DNA of 64,000 bases from positions 8,083,132-8,147,131 of the forward strand of contig CM034595.1 in assembly GCA_020091685.1 (NCBI GenBank), given 5' to 3'. This DNA is from Lutjanus erythropterus (Eukaryota > Chordata > Actinopteri > Lutjaniformes > Lutjanidae). The notes under the pieces were generated by a model. That model made no database searches, was not told where the DNA came from, and saw only the letters and a list, made by a program, of their open reading frames with translations. The position numbers and the translations under genes are program-made. Shown here in pieces: positions 1 through 11,999 of this stretch (its first letter is position 1; each line of letters starts with the position of its first letter).

Positions 1-1130
1 TAAGAAATACACTGCATCATGTATTTCTTTGTTAGCTCTGCTCCTCGTTAAACAATGACCTCTAGTCCCATGTGAGCAGGGTGAATGTACTGGGAGGACT
101 CTGGTCATTAGCAGTAATTAGCAGCACACACAAATATAGGCTATACGCTACAGGCAGATGGCCTCTAAAGGGAACATAATCACTGAGAATGGCCTCAAGA
201 AAAGAAAAAAAAACTTTAAAGTGACCTTTCTGTTCTGACACAACTTTGACACAACACATTTTTATACCCATGTTGTCAGTAGGTACCAGGCTTGCATGGT
301 ATTAAGGTATCCAAGGTTCCAATTGCACAGTGGCTCTCAGGGGAGCCCTATTTTGTGTTGCATGCTGGTGCTAAAACATGTGACATGCACGTGCATACAA
401 AAAAACCCCAAAACATTCCACTGTTACTATGACAGTTAATACTGTCAATAACATTCAACTCTTGTCTGGTGTTCGGGTCTTTGGGACCTGTTTTCAAAAA
501 AGAATACACAATAAACATTTTTTTCAACCTGAGACTCATTGGCCTTGGCTCATTTTCTGTGAAGAACATATAAAAGAACACATTTTGGACAATGTGCACC
601 CTCCCTACACATTTATATCAAATACATGGTGTTCAGGCCCACTGGACCTGAGGGTGATGAAAGCCACAGGGCCACCCTTTGGACCAGCTCTTCTGTAGCC
701 AGCCCATCAGCAGCCAACCACAAGACATATACTGTGTTATCACTATATTCTACCCCTCATGTGTTGTACAGGCTGACATGAACAGGTTATGTGTTCAATG
801 GGGCAGATGTGTTGTGTAGACTGGCATGAATGTGTTTGATTTCAAATTAAATTCAAAGAAATAAACATCAATAGTAAAGAAAAAACAAATAGCACTTTTA
901 TTGAAAAATGTGATCTAGCAGAGGTAAATGGCAAATATTACCTATGTGTCTCAAAGTAAACTTTCAGTGGAGCTCATGTCCTTATCACCTCCCTTTAGCT
1001 CCCCCATAATTTGAACTACGATCATTGTGAATAAAGTTATTTGAAACAGAAGTTGCATTTTTTTATTGATGGAAAATGAGAATTATCTGGAGGTAGAAAA
1101 TAAATAATTGGCTGGTCATTTCTGCTCTGT
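1..1130. other. Intergenic, no recognised gene
   Basis: The small open frames here, on both strands, have no recognisable domain or codon structure. A short piece near 240-290 weakly resembles the start of the repeat at 57055. Nothing else is supported. Confidence 0.6.
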
Positions 1131-1670
1131 AGCCTGGGTCCCCTTTAGCTTGCGAGGCAGCTGGATTCACAAGATCACTTGAGAATCCATCTTGCCAGGC
1201 TCCAAGCTATTCATTTGTGTCCGCACCAGCTGCGAGCCAATCAGCATCCTAGGAGGGACTAATGGCAGGTATGGGCGTGGTTTTAGGTGTGCCGACAGCG
1301 AGAGAAAATGACTTGTTTTGAACAAACAATGGTGGCTCTTGAAGAGGTTAGCGTAGATACTGTGATAGCATCAGTTCTATTAGAACTGGAGAGTATTTCT
1401 TCATCAAAAGAAGAGCAACGAACGACACTGAAGGATTTTATTGACGGAAAAAAATGTTTCCACATTACTTTCGGCCAGCTTTGGTTCAGTCAGTTGATCT
1501 GATTGGTTGAAGTTAGCCTGTGTTAGACATGACAGATGGTCCATCCAATCACCCACCAGGAGTTTTCTCAAAAGCACCCGCCCTTTTCTAAACAGTTTCT
1601 AATGACAACTTCCCAGATGGTTCTGAGTAACAAACCATCTGGTGTGTCAGGTTAGGGTCGCCTTGCTAAT
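1131..1670 (+). mobile_element. Dispersed repeat, copy 1, with an open frame inside
   Basis: The outer parts match the sequence at 11266-11700: both share the stretch around 'atcttgccagg' and 'gtggttttaggtgt' on the left. On the right both share 'gatggtccatccaatcacc', 'cttcccagatggttctg' and a closing 'gtcagg'. The middle parts differ between the two copies, so the shared outer sequence carries different interiors. The family is probably a non-autonomous or decayed DNA transposon; I cannot name it. Confidence 0.6.
1287..1502 (+). pseudogene. Unidentified 71-codon open frame inside repeat copy 1
   Basis: The frame is open for 71 codons and lies wholly inside the 1.1-1.7 kb repeat, in the part absent from the 11.3-kb copy. 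Its middle reads KEEQRTTLKDFIDGKKCF. This spacing resembles the Q-motif region just before the Walker A loop of RecQ-like helicases (an 'EQ..L..F..GKDVF' pattern). The expected TGxGKS loop is not present: the following residues are HITFGQLWF. If the resemblance is real, the copy broke or shifted frame exactly there. This is inference from one short pattern; a chance open frame is also possible. Confidence 0.3.
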
Positions 1671-1689
1671 TTATTAAATATAACTAGAT

Positions 1690-2039
1690 ATGGAATCATA
1701 AAAATATTGCCATGTAAAGCTTTTTGGTATGACTTCCTCCAACTATAAAAACAGTCTATTACCCACATGATATATCTATAAATCATCTCTATTCAGCCAA
1801 ATGATGTGTTGGTATCCACAGCAACAAGTGTCATCAGGTCCTTCAGCTAGGATGTATGGAATAAGAGTGCTTATTTCCTCTGTTTTCATTAATCTCTGGG
1901 CCGCCCAGCAAGACTTGTCTAAGAAAGATATTAGACACAAAGCACTGTAAGCTAGACAGTGTCATATATGCTGCAGTGACTTATATCAGCAGCTTATAAT
2001 ATTTTGTCTACCCTGGAGAAATGTCAGGAAGGTATGAAA
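1690..2039. other. Intergenic, nothing recognised
   Basis: AT-rich sequence with no open frame or repeat that I can support. Confidence 0.5.
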
Positions 2040-2300
2040 AAAGCATACTTCCAAGCCTAGTAGGTATTATTAGTTTTAGATTTTGAAGGCTTTTTAAAAA
2101 TTGTGCCAGAAAACAGTCTTGTCCTAGACAAGAATTCACAACTTCAAACAGATAAAGTTTAGACATAGAAAAAAAAAATCAAAGGAAACCAAAACATTTC
2201 ATAATTACATATATTTCATATAGAAATCCTTCAGGAATACATTTTCACCTTAAAATTGGAATTAGAGAGTTGTTTTGGCTCATTTTTTGAAACAGTTCTC
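2040..2300 (+). repeat. Dispersed repeat family D, copy 1
   Basis: It shares 'ttattagttttagatttt'-type sequence, 'aaccaaaacatttcat' and 'catatatttcatat' with 57055-57370. The part around 'acaagaattcacaacttcaaac' also matches 49870-50125. Relative to the 57-kb copy, that inner part is inverted, so the family itself has inverted symmetry. No coding sequence. Confidence 0.6.
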
Positions 2301-3829
2301 TGAACTGTAAGTGCAGCTGTCACAACTGCTTCGTGAGACATCAAAACTTTATGGCGTGTTTGCAAAAGGAAGTAACTCACACAAAATATTTTATTCAAAC
2401 ATTCAAGACTAGTGTCAGTAAATTGGCCAATACCAGCAAAATGAAAAGCTATTTTTGTCACCATATAATCCATACTAGTTGATATTTTTTGATGTTTTTT
2501 CACCGTCAGTCAACCTGGAAATGTTCCTTATATACAGATCTGTTTTATTCTACTTTTTGGTTGACACTAACTGCTTCCTGCTCTATACAAGAATGGCAGT
2601 TTTTTCTAGCTAAATACTATTGTGTATCACACTGAGTTTTTTGGATTCAAGTTTCAGTTTGTACTACACACAAAAATTATACTCATTTCAGCCTATCCTC
2701 ATCCACATTTGAGGATAGATATTTATGGAATATACATGTCTGTCTGACAGCTTTTGATAAGTGAATGGATCATTTTTCATGTGACAGCTCAAATGATGAA
2801 AGACTGTTTAGAAGTTATGAGGAGTTTGACAGTTTCACTGAGAATCAACTCATCAGTTTTGATCAGCGAGCCATGTGCAAGTGGTGGTTGTGTAAACTGC
2901 AGAGAATTCAACTGAACTCTTTTGCCCACTTGTGCATTTTGCTTGAATTAAACATTTTGAAAAACTAAATTCTTTACATAGGGCATGATTTTTCAGGAAT
3001 GGCTGATAAGTACCTCTTATACTTATACAACTGTACTTTAAATAATCTGAACTATCCCTTTAAGTGCCTTACATTCATTTATTGTTGTTGAGAGGAGTTG
3101 AGCACATTGAAGAGTACATACATTGATACAGTTTTAAAGGTTGAATAACACTTTTAGATTAAGTAGTTCTGAACTGAGAAAAGCATCACTTCCTTGTTCT
3201 AGAAGGACATTCAGGGAGCTTTTATAATGATGTGACCATCCTTTTATCAACAACAAAGCCAGTTTTTATGCACATATAATATCTTTTGTGTAATTTGTAT
3301 AATTTTGGTTATTGACAGTTTCACTGCAGACTGTGTGCAGCAGCACATGGCTAAAAAAAAAAAAAAACTTTATTGAAAGTATACAATACATGGGGCCCAG
3401 ACAAACCTAGTGACCTTTCCAAAATAACATCCCTGCTCCTTTTCTCTGTCTCTGCATGATAGAATCAGATTGTCTTTTCTGAGGGTTTAATGAGAGTTTA
3501 GGGTGAGCAGAGCATCTTCTTCCTACAGCAGGCGGCTCTGAAGATACAGAAGCCTATAATTAGAAGTTTAAACATGGCCATCATTTACTCTGCCTGTGAT
3601 GTCTCTGTCTTCCTCCACCTTTAAAATGCTGTCTCACTGACACTGGGGAGACGCTGAGACAGAGAGAATCATTCTGAGTTTCAAAACTCTCCATTAGTTT
3701 CACAAATCTATCAGACTTTGAAGTTGATATTAAAAGCAGTATGTGTAGTGTTGAATGCACAGATTATTACCACACTAACATATGACGTATTTACAGTAGA
3801 GGATTAGGACCTCGTGTGAAAACTGCATT
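2301..3829. other. Intergenic, nothing recognised
   Basis: Contains a pure A run at about 3354-3367 and otherwise unique-looking AT-rich DNA. The 90- and 67-codon open frames here (2231-2503 minus, 2765-2968 plus) show no domain features and are probably chance. Confidence 0.5.
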
Positions 3830-4300
3830 TAAATTCTGAGTTTAAAGTCATAATTCTGAGAATAAAGTGAGTCAAAAAATGATAATGATGATGTCAAAAA
3901 GTCATATTTTCAGGGTTTTAAGTCACAATTCTGAAAATAAAATGAGAATTCAGAGAATAAAGTCAGAATTCTAGTAATGACGTCAAAATTTCAAGTTTCA
4001 TGTCAACATTATGAGAATTATGACAAAAAAGGTCAGAATTCTGAGAATAAAATAGAAATAATCACATTCAAGTCAGAATTATGAGAATTCTGGATTTTAC
4101 ATCAGAGTTCTGGATTTTTAAGGCAGAATTCTGAGAATAAAATCAGAATTCCACGTTTCAAGTTAAAATTTTGAGACAAAACTACAGAATGCTGATAATA
4201 AAGTCCAAATTCTGAAAATGAAGTCAGAACTCCGAGTTTCAAGACAAAATTCTGAGGAAAGAGACCGAAGTCTGAGTTTAAAGTCAGATTTCTGACATGA
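3830..4300. repeat. Degenerate minisatellite, ~20-bp unit (AAAGTCAGAATTCTGAG)
   Basis: About 20 imperfect units of 'aaagtcagaattctgagaat' follow one another, with variants such as 'aagtcacaattctgaaaat' and 'agtcagaactccgagtttc'. The unit is partly self-complementary around GAATTC. Shorter tracts of the same unit occur at 60834-60980 and 61828-61915. The minus-strand open frame at 4102-4308 is produced by the repeat (recurring SEFG-type residues) and is not a gene. Confidence 0.85.
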
Positions 4301-5865
4301 AGCTCCACTGTTCACATCTGGCCCCTACAGTTTGCAAGCCCTACAATCTGACATGTGCACCGCTGGATTTGAGCTGGACCGCTTTACAGCACAAAAAAGG
4401 TGAGAGGTCACTGTTCAGGCACAACCTGAGCTTCACATTGAGCTCTGAGAGCCTCTCACAGTGGTTCATGGAGGCAGGAGTGGAAGGCTGGTAAAAAAAA
4501 AAAAAAAACAACCCTCTTATTTACAGTGGCAGCCTTAGTGGAGTCAAGGGGAGCTTTCATGGAGGAATGGGGAACAGTAAAGATACCCAGGAAGACAAGA
4601 GCTGAGCGGTCTGCAGAAAGAAACAACTGCAGAGCTACGGTACGACTAATGGCCTCTAGAGGCTGCAAAGTACATTACAACCCCATAATACAAAAGTATC
4701 AGACTACAGAGACAGTACATTGTAAAGTGCTTGTTTAATCATTGAACAGTGTCTGAGACACAAACACACACCTCGCCAGCATTGTAATTCATTGTGATGG
4801 CTGCATCTGAGGGTTTTTGTAAACTTCCAAAACAGACACCCAGACAAGCACTAAGAGCACAAATGTGAATGTAAGCAAAAAGGTACCCTCTTTTTTATTC
4901 TTCACACAACTAAACACACACACAAGTGTCCGTTTTCATGTGTGTAAGAGTGAAACAGCATACCTGGTTTTGAGGAAAGGTTGTCTCTCAGTGTGGACAT
5001 TTAGAAGAGATATAAATATATTAATTTCACACATGCTCAGATGAAACTTTGTAGTTCTTACTAAAAGCATAGATAACCCTTAAAGAACATACTGTTAGAA
5101 CATCAGGTGTCTAAGGTCAATGAGGACAGAGTATCATGCTGTATTGATTGTAAAGCTCTGTCTCTGAGGTCATGACAGATGCTGGTTCCTGATCAGTCAC
5201 AGCTTGCCTTTAGAGCCGTCCACCCCAAGAACGACAACTACTACAATAAACACAAATATATTATTTTAAAATTGTTCTAACTCAAGTTGAGTCTACACCA
5301 CAACTATATTAGTTATGTATTATTATGTTAATAATAACAGTGAAGAATGATGTTGGGTTTTCTTTAAGAATGATGGAAACACCAACAGCCAATCAGAACC
5401 CATAAAATATTTGTGGTATACAGCTTAGTTGTTAAATGCTTATATTCTACTCACCCTCATAAAATTAAATTCTTTAACCCACAAACTTCCTATATGGTCT
5501 GTCAGTTTGAATTTTTGGTTTTCACCCAGGTGGCTCAGGTTTGACTCCCAGTATGGGAACTGTTGTTTTTACTGTGTAATATGTGTGCAATTGCTATTCA
5601 CACCTGTACATACAGCATCCCATAATCCCATTTAAAATGTGTAGCAGACTTAGCATACTTATGTTCTATACTTCTTAATCCTCACTCATACTGAACTTCA
5701 CTAATCCTATTTTATTTGTACCTTTTATTTTCAATTTGTATAGTATTCTTATTTGTACATAATTTTTGTATGTAACTTTTTTTAAGCTTTTTAAACTTTG
5801 AATCTTTCTTGTCCCAAATCACCAAATCAACTTCCTGTTTATTCGTACATTTAGCAAATAAATTA
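4301..5865. other. Intergenic, nothing recognised
   Basis: Contains an A run at about 4493-4508. A fragment near 5448-5500 ('tactcaccctcat') resembles the terminal region of the foldback family at 18.6 and 21.0 kb. No gene is supported. Confidence 0.5.
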
Positions 5866-6312
5866 TCTCATTGCTGGAGTTTCACAGGAAATCAGTGTTG
5901 CAGAATCTCCCAAACAAAAAAAGTGAATGGTGACCAGTTTCCAAACATAGTAAACATGAAATACCTCCATACTGCTCATCTGGTGTAATCCAAGTCTCCT
6001 GAAGCCCTGACATTCTAAGTTTACCTGAAAGTCGTCATTAACACCATGTTTTCAGCCTGAATCTTCACTGTAGATCTTTAGCTTGGAGCCACGGTCACAT
6101 GCACATGCACACCATCTGAACTGGGTGTGTGTGGGGTGTGACGGTGTGCGTGCGCAAGTGAACAGTGTGACTTGGATTACACCTGACGAGCAATACTGAG
6201 ACGTTTTGTGTTTGTTTTTACTGGTCATTTTGAAACCTGGTCAACATTCACTTAAATTGTCTGGAAGATTCTGCAACACTCCACTCCAGTAGTGTTTTGT
6301 GGACTAAATTAA
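5866..6312 (+). mobile_element. Foldback MITE family A, copy 1
   Basis: The left arm ('ctggagtttcacaggaa', 'gttgcagaatctccc', 'gaatggtgaccagttt') is mirrored by the right arm ('aaacctggtcaacattcact', 'ggaagattctgcaacac', 'cactccagtagtgttttgtg'). An inner pair, 'ctggtgtaatccaagtct' and 'cttggattacacctga', is also inverted. Two further copies lie at 18573-19125 (same orientation) and 20955-21322 (opposite). It is a non-coding inverted-repeat element, probably a MITE moved by a DNA transposase; superfamily not determined. Confidence 0.8.
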
Positions 6313-6534
6313 ATACACTGAATTTGCATTTTTGAGTGAAAAAGAAAATGTCTTTTTATTTGAGACATACTACCAAAACTGTCTTTGGCACTGATGGGAT
6401 CTGTGAAGTTTGTTGATCCTCAGTGATGTCTTGTATGACATCACATCTCAACAGAAAATTGGATTCCTCTACTTCCTCTGGTCTTTGAACAATTTTGCAT
6501 ATTCTTCTTTTTTATGTTTCTCTGTACACCAGTA

Positions 6535-6920
6535 GGGTTGGGTACTGAAACCCAGTGCCACCATGGCACTATTTTCATACGTCCGGTAGCTCCTGGACCA
6601 AATCACGACACACAATACAGTGCTTCATTTTGGTGCCACACACACAGAGCTGTCGGTTGAAACGGTTTACCCTCTGATGTGGACGTTGTAGGTGCATCAC
6701 TCAACGCGCCACCACAGCACTCACTCTGCACCGTCCTGGCAGCAGGTAGCCTTTCGCTAAGTCGTAACTACCATAAACTCGGTTAAAATGCTGAGCTGAA
6801 CGGTCTGAAGTGAGGCTGTAAGCAGAGGGATGCAGCCTGCTCAACTGCTTATGTGACAACTTGTGTGACCCCATGACAAGCCTGTCAGCTGTCAGTGTGG
6901 GCGTCCCTGACCCCACAGAG
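6535..6920 (+). mobile_element. Decayed DNA-transposon repeat, copy 1 (hAT-like?)
   Basis: It aligns with 59041-59260: shared landmarks are 'cctctgatgtggacgtt' against 'ccttctggtgtggatgtt', then 'ctggcagcaggtagcc', then 'taaaatgctgagctgaacgg' against 'tgaaatgctaggcttaactg'. The left border, 'agggttgggtactgaaaccc', is of a type common at ends of teleost hAT-like elements; the class is inferred. No open transposase frame. Confidence 0.5.
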
Positions 6921-7914
6921 ATGAAGAGCAGACATGTAAAACACTCATGCTTTCCAATTCTATTAATAATTAAGATGAAGGTGCCAGCAGCCTGTCCTCA
7001 GGTTAGTCAATATGATCAGATTTCTGCAAAGAAGTTTATTTTTCTGTAACTGTTATTTAACTTTAAGTAGTTCAGTCAGGCTTTATTTCTTATGTTATTT
7101 ATATATTTAAGTATATTTTAAAGAAGTCATTCCCAAAGACTGGGTCGTGACTCACAGGAAATTTTATACAGGTCCCCAAATAAATAAAAGACTGTGGTGG
7201 AAATTCTACACATTTCAGATTTAAATCTGCAGTGCACCTTTTATAAAGTATTTAAAAGGTGTATATTGTTTTACTGATGAGAGGAAAAAAAGAACTTTTG
7301 TTTTCCTGAAAAGAGGAAATAAAAACAGTGAGCTGGTCTGTTAACTAAAATTAATTTATTTCTCATTTCTAAAGTGTTAACATGTGTCTGTATTTTCAAT
7401 AAATATGGCATAGGGTGATGTAGAAGTGTAAGTAAAAATGGTCAGTAACATTCATTTGTGCACAAAGTCTTCTCAGAGTTTATTGATAAGTCCTATTGTA
7501 AATTGAGTTGCAATGGTTTGTGTTTTTTAAAAAGTGGGTGACCAGGAAAAAAAGCTGTTTTAAAGAGTCAAGTTTGCTTCTTTCATGTCATTGTTGTTTC
7601 TTTTTTAAAAAGAATGGGTTCAGGCAGTATATTAAGTGTAGACAACACTGAAAATTTATCATGTAAATCTGATGACGACTGTCACATGAGGCTTGCTTCC
7701 TGCCAGTAGGAGGCGCAATGAGTATAACTCCTGATTAGGATGTAAATGTGATCATGAAGGGACTCTTATCAAACATGACACTGCTTCACACACTCAAATT
7801 AACTCAGATTTATAACTTCACATCTGAATCATGTATTATTAAATGAAATTGAGGGGAGAGTGTGAAAAAAAAAATCAGATTAACACCTTCACATAAGAAT
7901 TGTAATATATATAA
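6921..7914. other. Intergenic with an hAT-like terminus at 7118-7180
   Basis: 'cattcccaaagactgggtcg' at about 7128 is the reverse complement of the right end of the element at 22176-22780, so a fragment of that family begins here. The opposite end was not found with confidence. The remainder is AT-rich and unrecognised. Confidence 0.4.
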
Positions 7915-8430
7915 CAGAACTGAAAACTGCACTGTAAAATTAAAAAAAAGAGAAAACTCAAAATTTCAAAGCAACAGCCTGCAATATATTTGAGTTGTGA
8001 GCCCAACTCAGATTCTTAAGTTTTGAAAAAAGTTTTACCAACTACTAAGCTTTGTTGAGAATTGTCAAGAAACTCAAAACATTGTATTAAAAAAAAAACT
8101 GAATTGCAAGTAAGTGTTAACATTTTAATATTTTCAATTAAAACTTTTTCAGGCACAAAAAAACAAAACAAAACAAAACAAAATCAGGTTTGCAGCTCAC
8201 TGCGACCAATTTTTGAATATGAATATTTTGAATATTTTTAGTTTCTAAAACTCAAAGATTCAAATTTATCTAAGGAAAAAAAGTAAATTATCTCAACTAA
8301 AGATCAGTTGTTGGTAAAACTATTGCAAAACTTATGAACCTGAGTTGGGCTCAAAACTCAAAAATCACTTGTAGTGCATTGCCTTACCTTGAAATTATAA
8401 GTTGTCTAAACTATTTTTTACAGTTTGGTG
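7915..8430. mobile_element. Foldback MITE family B, copy 1
   Basis: The left arm around 'ctcaaaatttcaaagcaac' and 'gagttgtgagcccaactca' is mirrored on the right by 'tgagttgggctcaaaactc' and 'gcattgccttaccttgaaat'. The interior shares 'tttctaaaactcaaag' and 'aagtaaattatct' with the copy at 42610-43050. Non-coding; a MITE by structure. The short A-rich tract at 8155-8185 is internal. Confidence 0.75.
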
Positions 8431-8739
8431 AGCAGGTGCTGGCAGAAATCATGTGAGTTTACAGGGTTTCAAACCTGGAAAACAAAAACACTGGGAGAAG
8501 AATGATAAGTTTGAAACAAAGTGTGTTGGAGAAAAACTTTGTAATAAAAAGTGCTGCAGTTGTGAAGAAAAAATCAAACACAAAATGTTTTTTTTTCATA
8601 TTTTCATTTTCACATTATTCAAGTATTCAAAACTTGGTATCAATTTTGCAAAAATAATAATAATAATAAAATTAGATTTTAAGCTTTCAAACACTGAATT
8701 TCAACCTTGAATAATGACATGATATTCATCCCAAAGAAG
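8431..8739. other. AT-rich spacer with a short (AAT)n
   Basis: Contains a short AAT microsatellite at about 8655-8670. The 85-codon open frame at 8453-8710 is lysine- and phenylalanine-rich low-complexity translation of AT-rich DNA. Confidence 0.5.
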
Positions 8740-9680
8740 AATAAGGAAATGAGGGCCAGTACTACCTACAGCAGTAGGAGAAACAAGAGAAATGTTTAGA
8801 GGGTGTGGCCAAGCCATTTGACCATGCACATTGCCAAAACCTATCTCAGATAAAATGTTCACCACAACTAACAAGTGTGCTAAGTTTCATGTGCCATCGT
8901 GAATAATTGGACAATTGGACAATATTCAATCATGGTCATAGTACCACCTACTGATGACAGGAAATGACATATTTGACATGCTCCTCCTAGCAGGTTGACC
9001 ATATCCAACTCAAATCTGGCCAGAAAGGCCTTGAGACCTTGGTTATGCTGTATTGTGACTCTCATGAGGTTTGGTCAAATGGTGCTGCCATGACGCAACG
9101 GTGAATTTTGCTGTTTCACCATAACTGCACATGTTCAATAACAGTCCAGGCCTGAACACATCTACAAGCCAGTCTTCAATCAATCTTGCTAATTGGCTTG
9201 ATAGTGCCCCTACAAAATTTCAACAAAGCAGCCCCTGTGTCCTGTTCAAGTTACATGTACAAACATTGGCTCACACACATGGGTCAGCACAGACACACAA
9301 AAAAATACACCGAAACCCAACAGGAAGTCAGCCCTTTTGAATTTACTTCTCAATTTTGGCATTTTCCATGCACTGTATTTCAATGAGCTCCTCCTACAGA
9401 ATTCATCATAACAACCTCAAAATAGATAATCAGAATTTATTTAAAAATTAAGGAATCGTTGAAGGCCATGGCTGTGGTATCACGTCAAATTCTGATGTCT
9501 CGCTATGAAACACAAAATTGTTATAAGTTTGGTGTAAATGGTCCGATCTGCACCAGACTTCACATGATTGATCAGAGTCCCTGCATGAACACATCTACGA
9601 TGGGGTCACGATTGTAGCAGGCTCCGATGAGCGTGGGGGTGCAAGTGTCCGTCCAATGCTGCTTGCAGTCTTAATTGTTC
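8740..9680. repeat. Teleost dispersed repeat ('AGGAAGTCAGCC' type), possibly compound
   Basis: The sequence contains phrases I recognise from a very common fish repeat: 'aggaagtcagcccttttgaa', 'gagctcctcctacagaattc', and, twice, 'cctgaacacatctacaag' or 'catgaacacatctacga'. The recurrence of the 'gaacacatctac' phrase at 9156 and 9587 suggests two partial units in tandem. Small open frames here are not genes. Class unknown. Confidence 0.6.
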
Positions 9681-10989
9681 CAGTTATTGTTGTTGGTGTG
9701 GACAGCCTGTTTCATGAGCTGTGTGATGCTATCAGAAAAGAGGGTTTGACTTCCAGGAACCAGAATGTGAACGAACAAGATGTTCAGAAAAGGTTAAATA
9801 AATTAAGGAAAGTTAACCTCCATCCTTCCTCTGCTTCACAGTTCCACCTCAATATTTGTCATAGAAAGCAAAAACAGCAGTTATTTTTAAATCTGCTCCA
9901 ATTTGGTTTAAATATAGTAAAATAAACTTTGCCTCATAAGCACATCCTGAAATCACCAGTTCTCCTCCTCCCACCTTTTTTTTTTTGACTTTATTTTTTA
10001 CAGTAACTCTATTTTCAGTCAATATATTCACAATCCTTATCCTTAATAAAAGCTCCACTGCTTTAAAGTGCAGCACAACCTGCCAGTGTTTCCCAGATAA
10101 GGGGGGTGGGGATGCATTTTGCTCATTACTGCAACCCCCTGGATGCTGTCCCACCGCCGCCGCTGTGTCGCAGGTACTTCTTCATGCACCATTTGATTAA
10201 TAGATTAATTCCAAAGTAACATGCTCTTATTCATTGTTTTCTCTGGTGGACTCGATGGCGGAAGTGTTGATTAATGGGATTGAGTGTGGAAATGGTAATC
10301 TGCACTTTTGAAATTCATGACCTACTTTATGCACTACTTAAAAAAAAAGAAAAAACTAACAGCCAGCTCTCTTTAGCTGAGTCTTTCTCATATCATATCT
10401 GCGGTAAGAGACTTCTATGCATAGAAGCTGCAGCATAATTCCCCTGGGCCATTTTGTTTATATCTGCAATAAAGTGCTAGTGTCACATTAAATATGGTAG
10501 ACTGGAGACAGGGGAGAATATATTTAGTGTGGAGCCTTCAGTGAGTGAGTGTTCCCAGGCCCGGCTCGGGTTCCTCTCCATGCATTCAACGCTAATGAAT
10601 TGGTCCAATTAGTGCACCAATTAACAACACCAAGAGCTGTGCTATCAATTCTGCAGCTCTGGGAGAATACGCTGCACATATACTGTACTGTAGGCTATAT
10701 ACTGAGATAAACTGTTGTGTCTGGGGTATTGACTTTTGGTTTAGTAAGAGATTTCAACCTTAAAGCTGCCCTGGGCAACTTCACATGTTAGTGGTTCAAA
10801 ATGTCAGATGAGCAAATGTTTGAATTTGCAGAAGTTAAACACCCAGAAATCCTGTATGATGACATCAGTAAACTGTACGCAGCATGCTTGTGTTTGCACA
10901 CCCAGCCTGTTTGTGTGCTAAAGAAAACTGTGTTTTAAAGAGAAGATTGTACAGCTTTCACTCAGTGCAGTTGGGAATGTTTCACTCTT
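9681..10989. other. Intergenic; AATTA-rich block at 10530-10700
   Basis: No gene. The block at 10550-10640 carries 'gctaatgaattggtcc', 'aattagtgcaccaattaac' and 'gctatcaattctgcagctct', a density of AATTA-type homeodomain cores that would fit a conserved enhancer. Conservation cannot be judged from one sequence. The 101-codon minus frame at 9849-10154 has no recognisable features. Confidence 0.35.
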
Positions 10990-11180
10990 AAAGGGAAGAT
11001 TCACCACTTTTCATGTGAATGTCAAGTCAAAGCTGATGGTAAATGTACTTCTATTGGAGTTAGAAAGTCTGTAGTGCTGCTATACGCTATAAGAGTTCTC
11101 CTGCTGCAAATTCTGTATTTCTTCCTGCATCCAGTGATGTCACAGTGATGTCACTGGTGTTAAACTACACAGTGTTTTAG
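10990..11180 (+). repeat. Teleost dispersed repeat fragment
   Basis: 'gggaagattcaccactttt', 'atggtaaatgtacttct' and 'gtgatgtcacagtgatgtca' are phrases I recall from a frequent fish repeat. Only one fragment is in the window, so this rests on memory. Confidence 0.4.
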
Positions 11181-11199
11181 CATGGATTCCTAGTCTCTG

Positions 11200-11705
11200 C
11201 CTCTGGCTAGTAAGGGGGCATGCTAGGAACATATTTTTGTCATCTAATACTATATATTTTTTTTTACTTTGCAAGGCTGCTGGATTTGCAAGATCGCACA
11301 AGAGTCTATCTTGCCAGGGTTGGCAGCTACAGGTGTGGTTTTAGGTGTAACAACAGCAAAACAATTAACACTTTTATAATCAATTATGATTTCGCTATTC
11401 CCAAGAGTGCCTTTTATGTGCATATTTTCTTTACAAAAATGAGAAGAATCATCTACCGACATGCTAACTACATACTTACAGACTGCAGCTTGTTGTCATG
11501 TTTCCTGCTCTGCACTTTCCTACTACGTCATATGGTTTTTTGTTCTCATTGGCTGATGTTAGCCTGTGATAGACAGATGGTCCATCCAATCACCTGCCAA
11601 GTGTTTTTTTGAAAGTGTTTGCCCTTTTCCAAACAGTTTGTAAGGATGACTTCCCAGATGGTTCTGTGCAACAAACCACCTGACATGTCAGGCAAGCCAA
11701 AGTAA
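11200..11705 (+). mobile_element. Dispersed repeat, copy 2 (partner of 1131-1670)
   Basis: The outer segments match copy 1 (see 1131-1670), including 'gtggttttaggtgt' on the left and 'cttcccagatggttctg' on the right. The interior (11360-11520) is unrelated to copy 1's. The 130-codon plus-strand frame at 11220-11612 crosses repeat and interior and is not considered a gene. Confidence 0.6.
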
Positions 11706-11999
11706 TAACTTTAGGCTATGTTGGTGATACACAGCAATATTTGCATAGGCACCAGAAGCTTGCATAAAATGTGCCCTGGCACATGTAGGGACTGTTGACA
11801 TGGCATATGTTTGTTTGTTTGTTTGTTTTTGTTTTTTTTGTAGAAAAATGAGATAACCTTGATGAAAATTGGAGTGCAGTGTTTGATGCTTCCAGATCAT
11901 TCACAAACATTTTTCTCTACACAAAATTTGTTTAAAACGTCACTGATCAATATTTTTTACATGAGCAATGGTTTGAATTGTTACACATAATTTTTAAGC

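Noticed and set aside
9656-9925. 89-codon frame beginning with a hydrophobic segment, like a secreted peptide
   Set aside because: It starts inside a dispersed repeat and has no cleavage-site, cysteine or family pattern beyond the first 15 residues.
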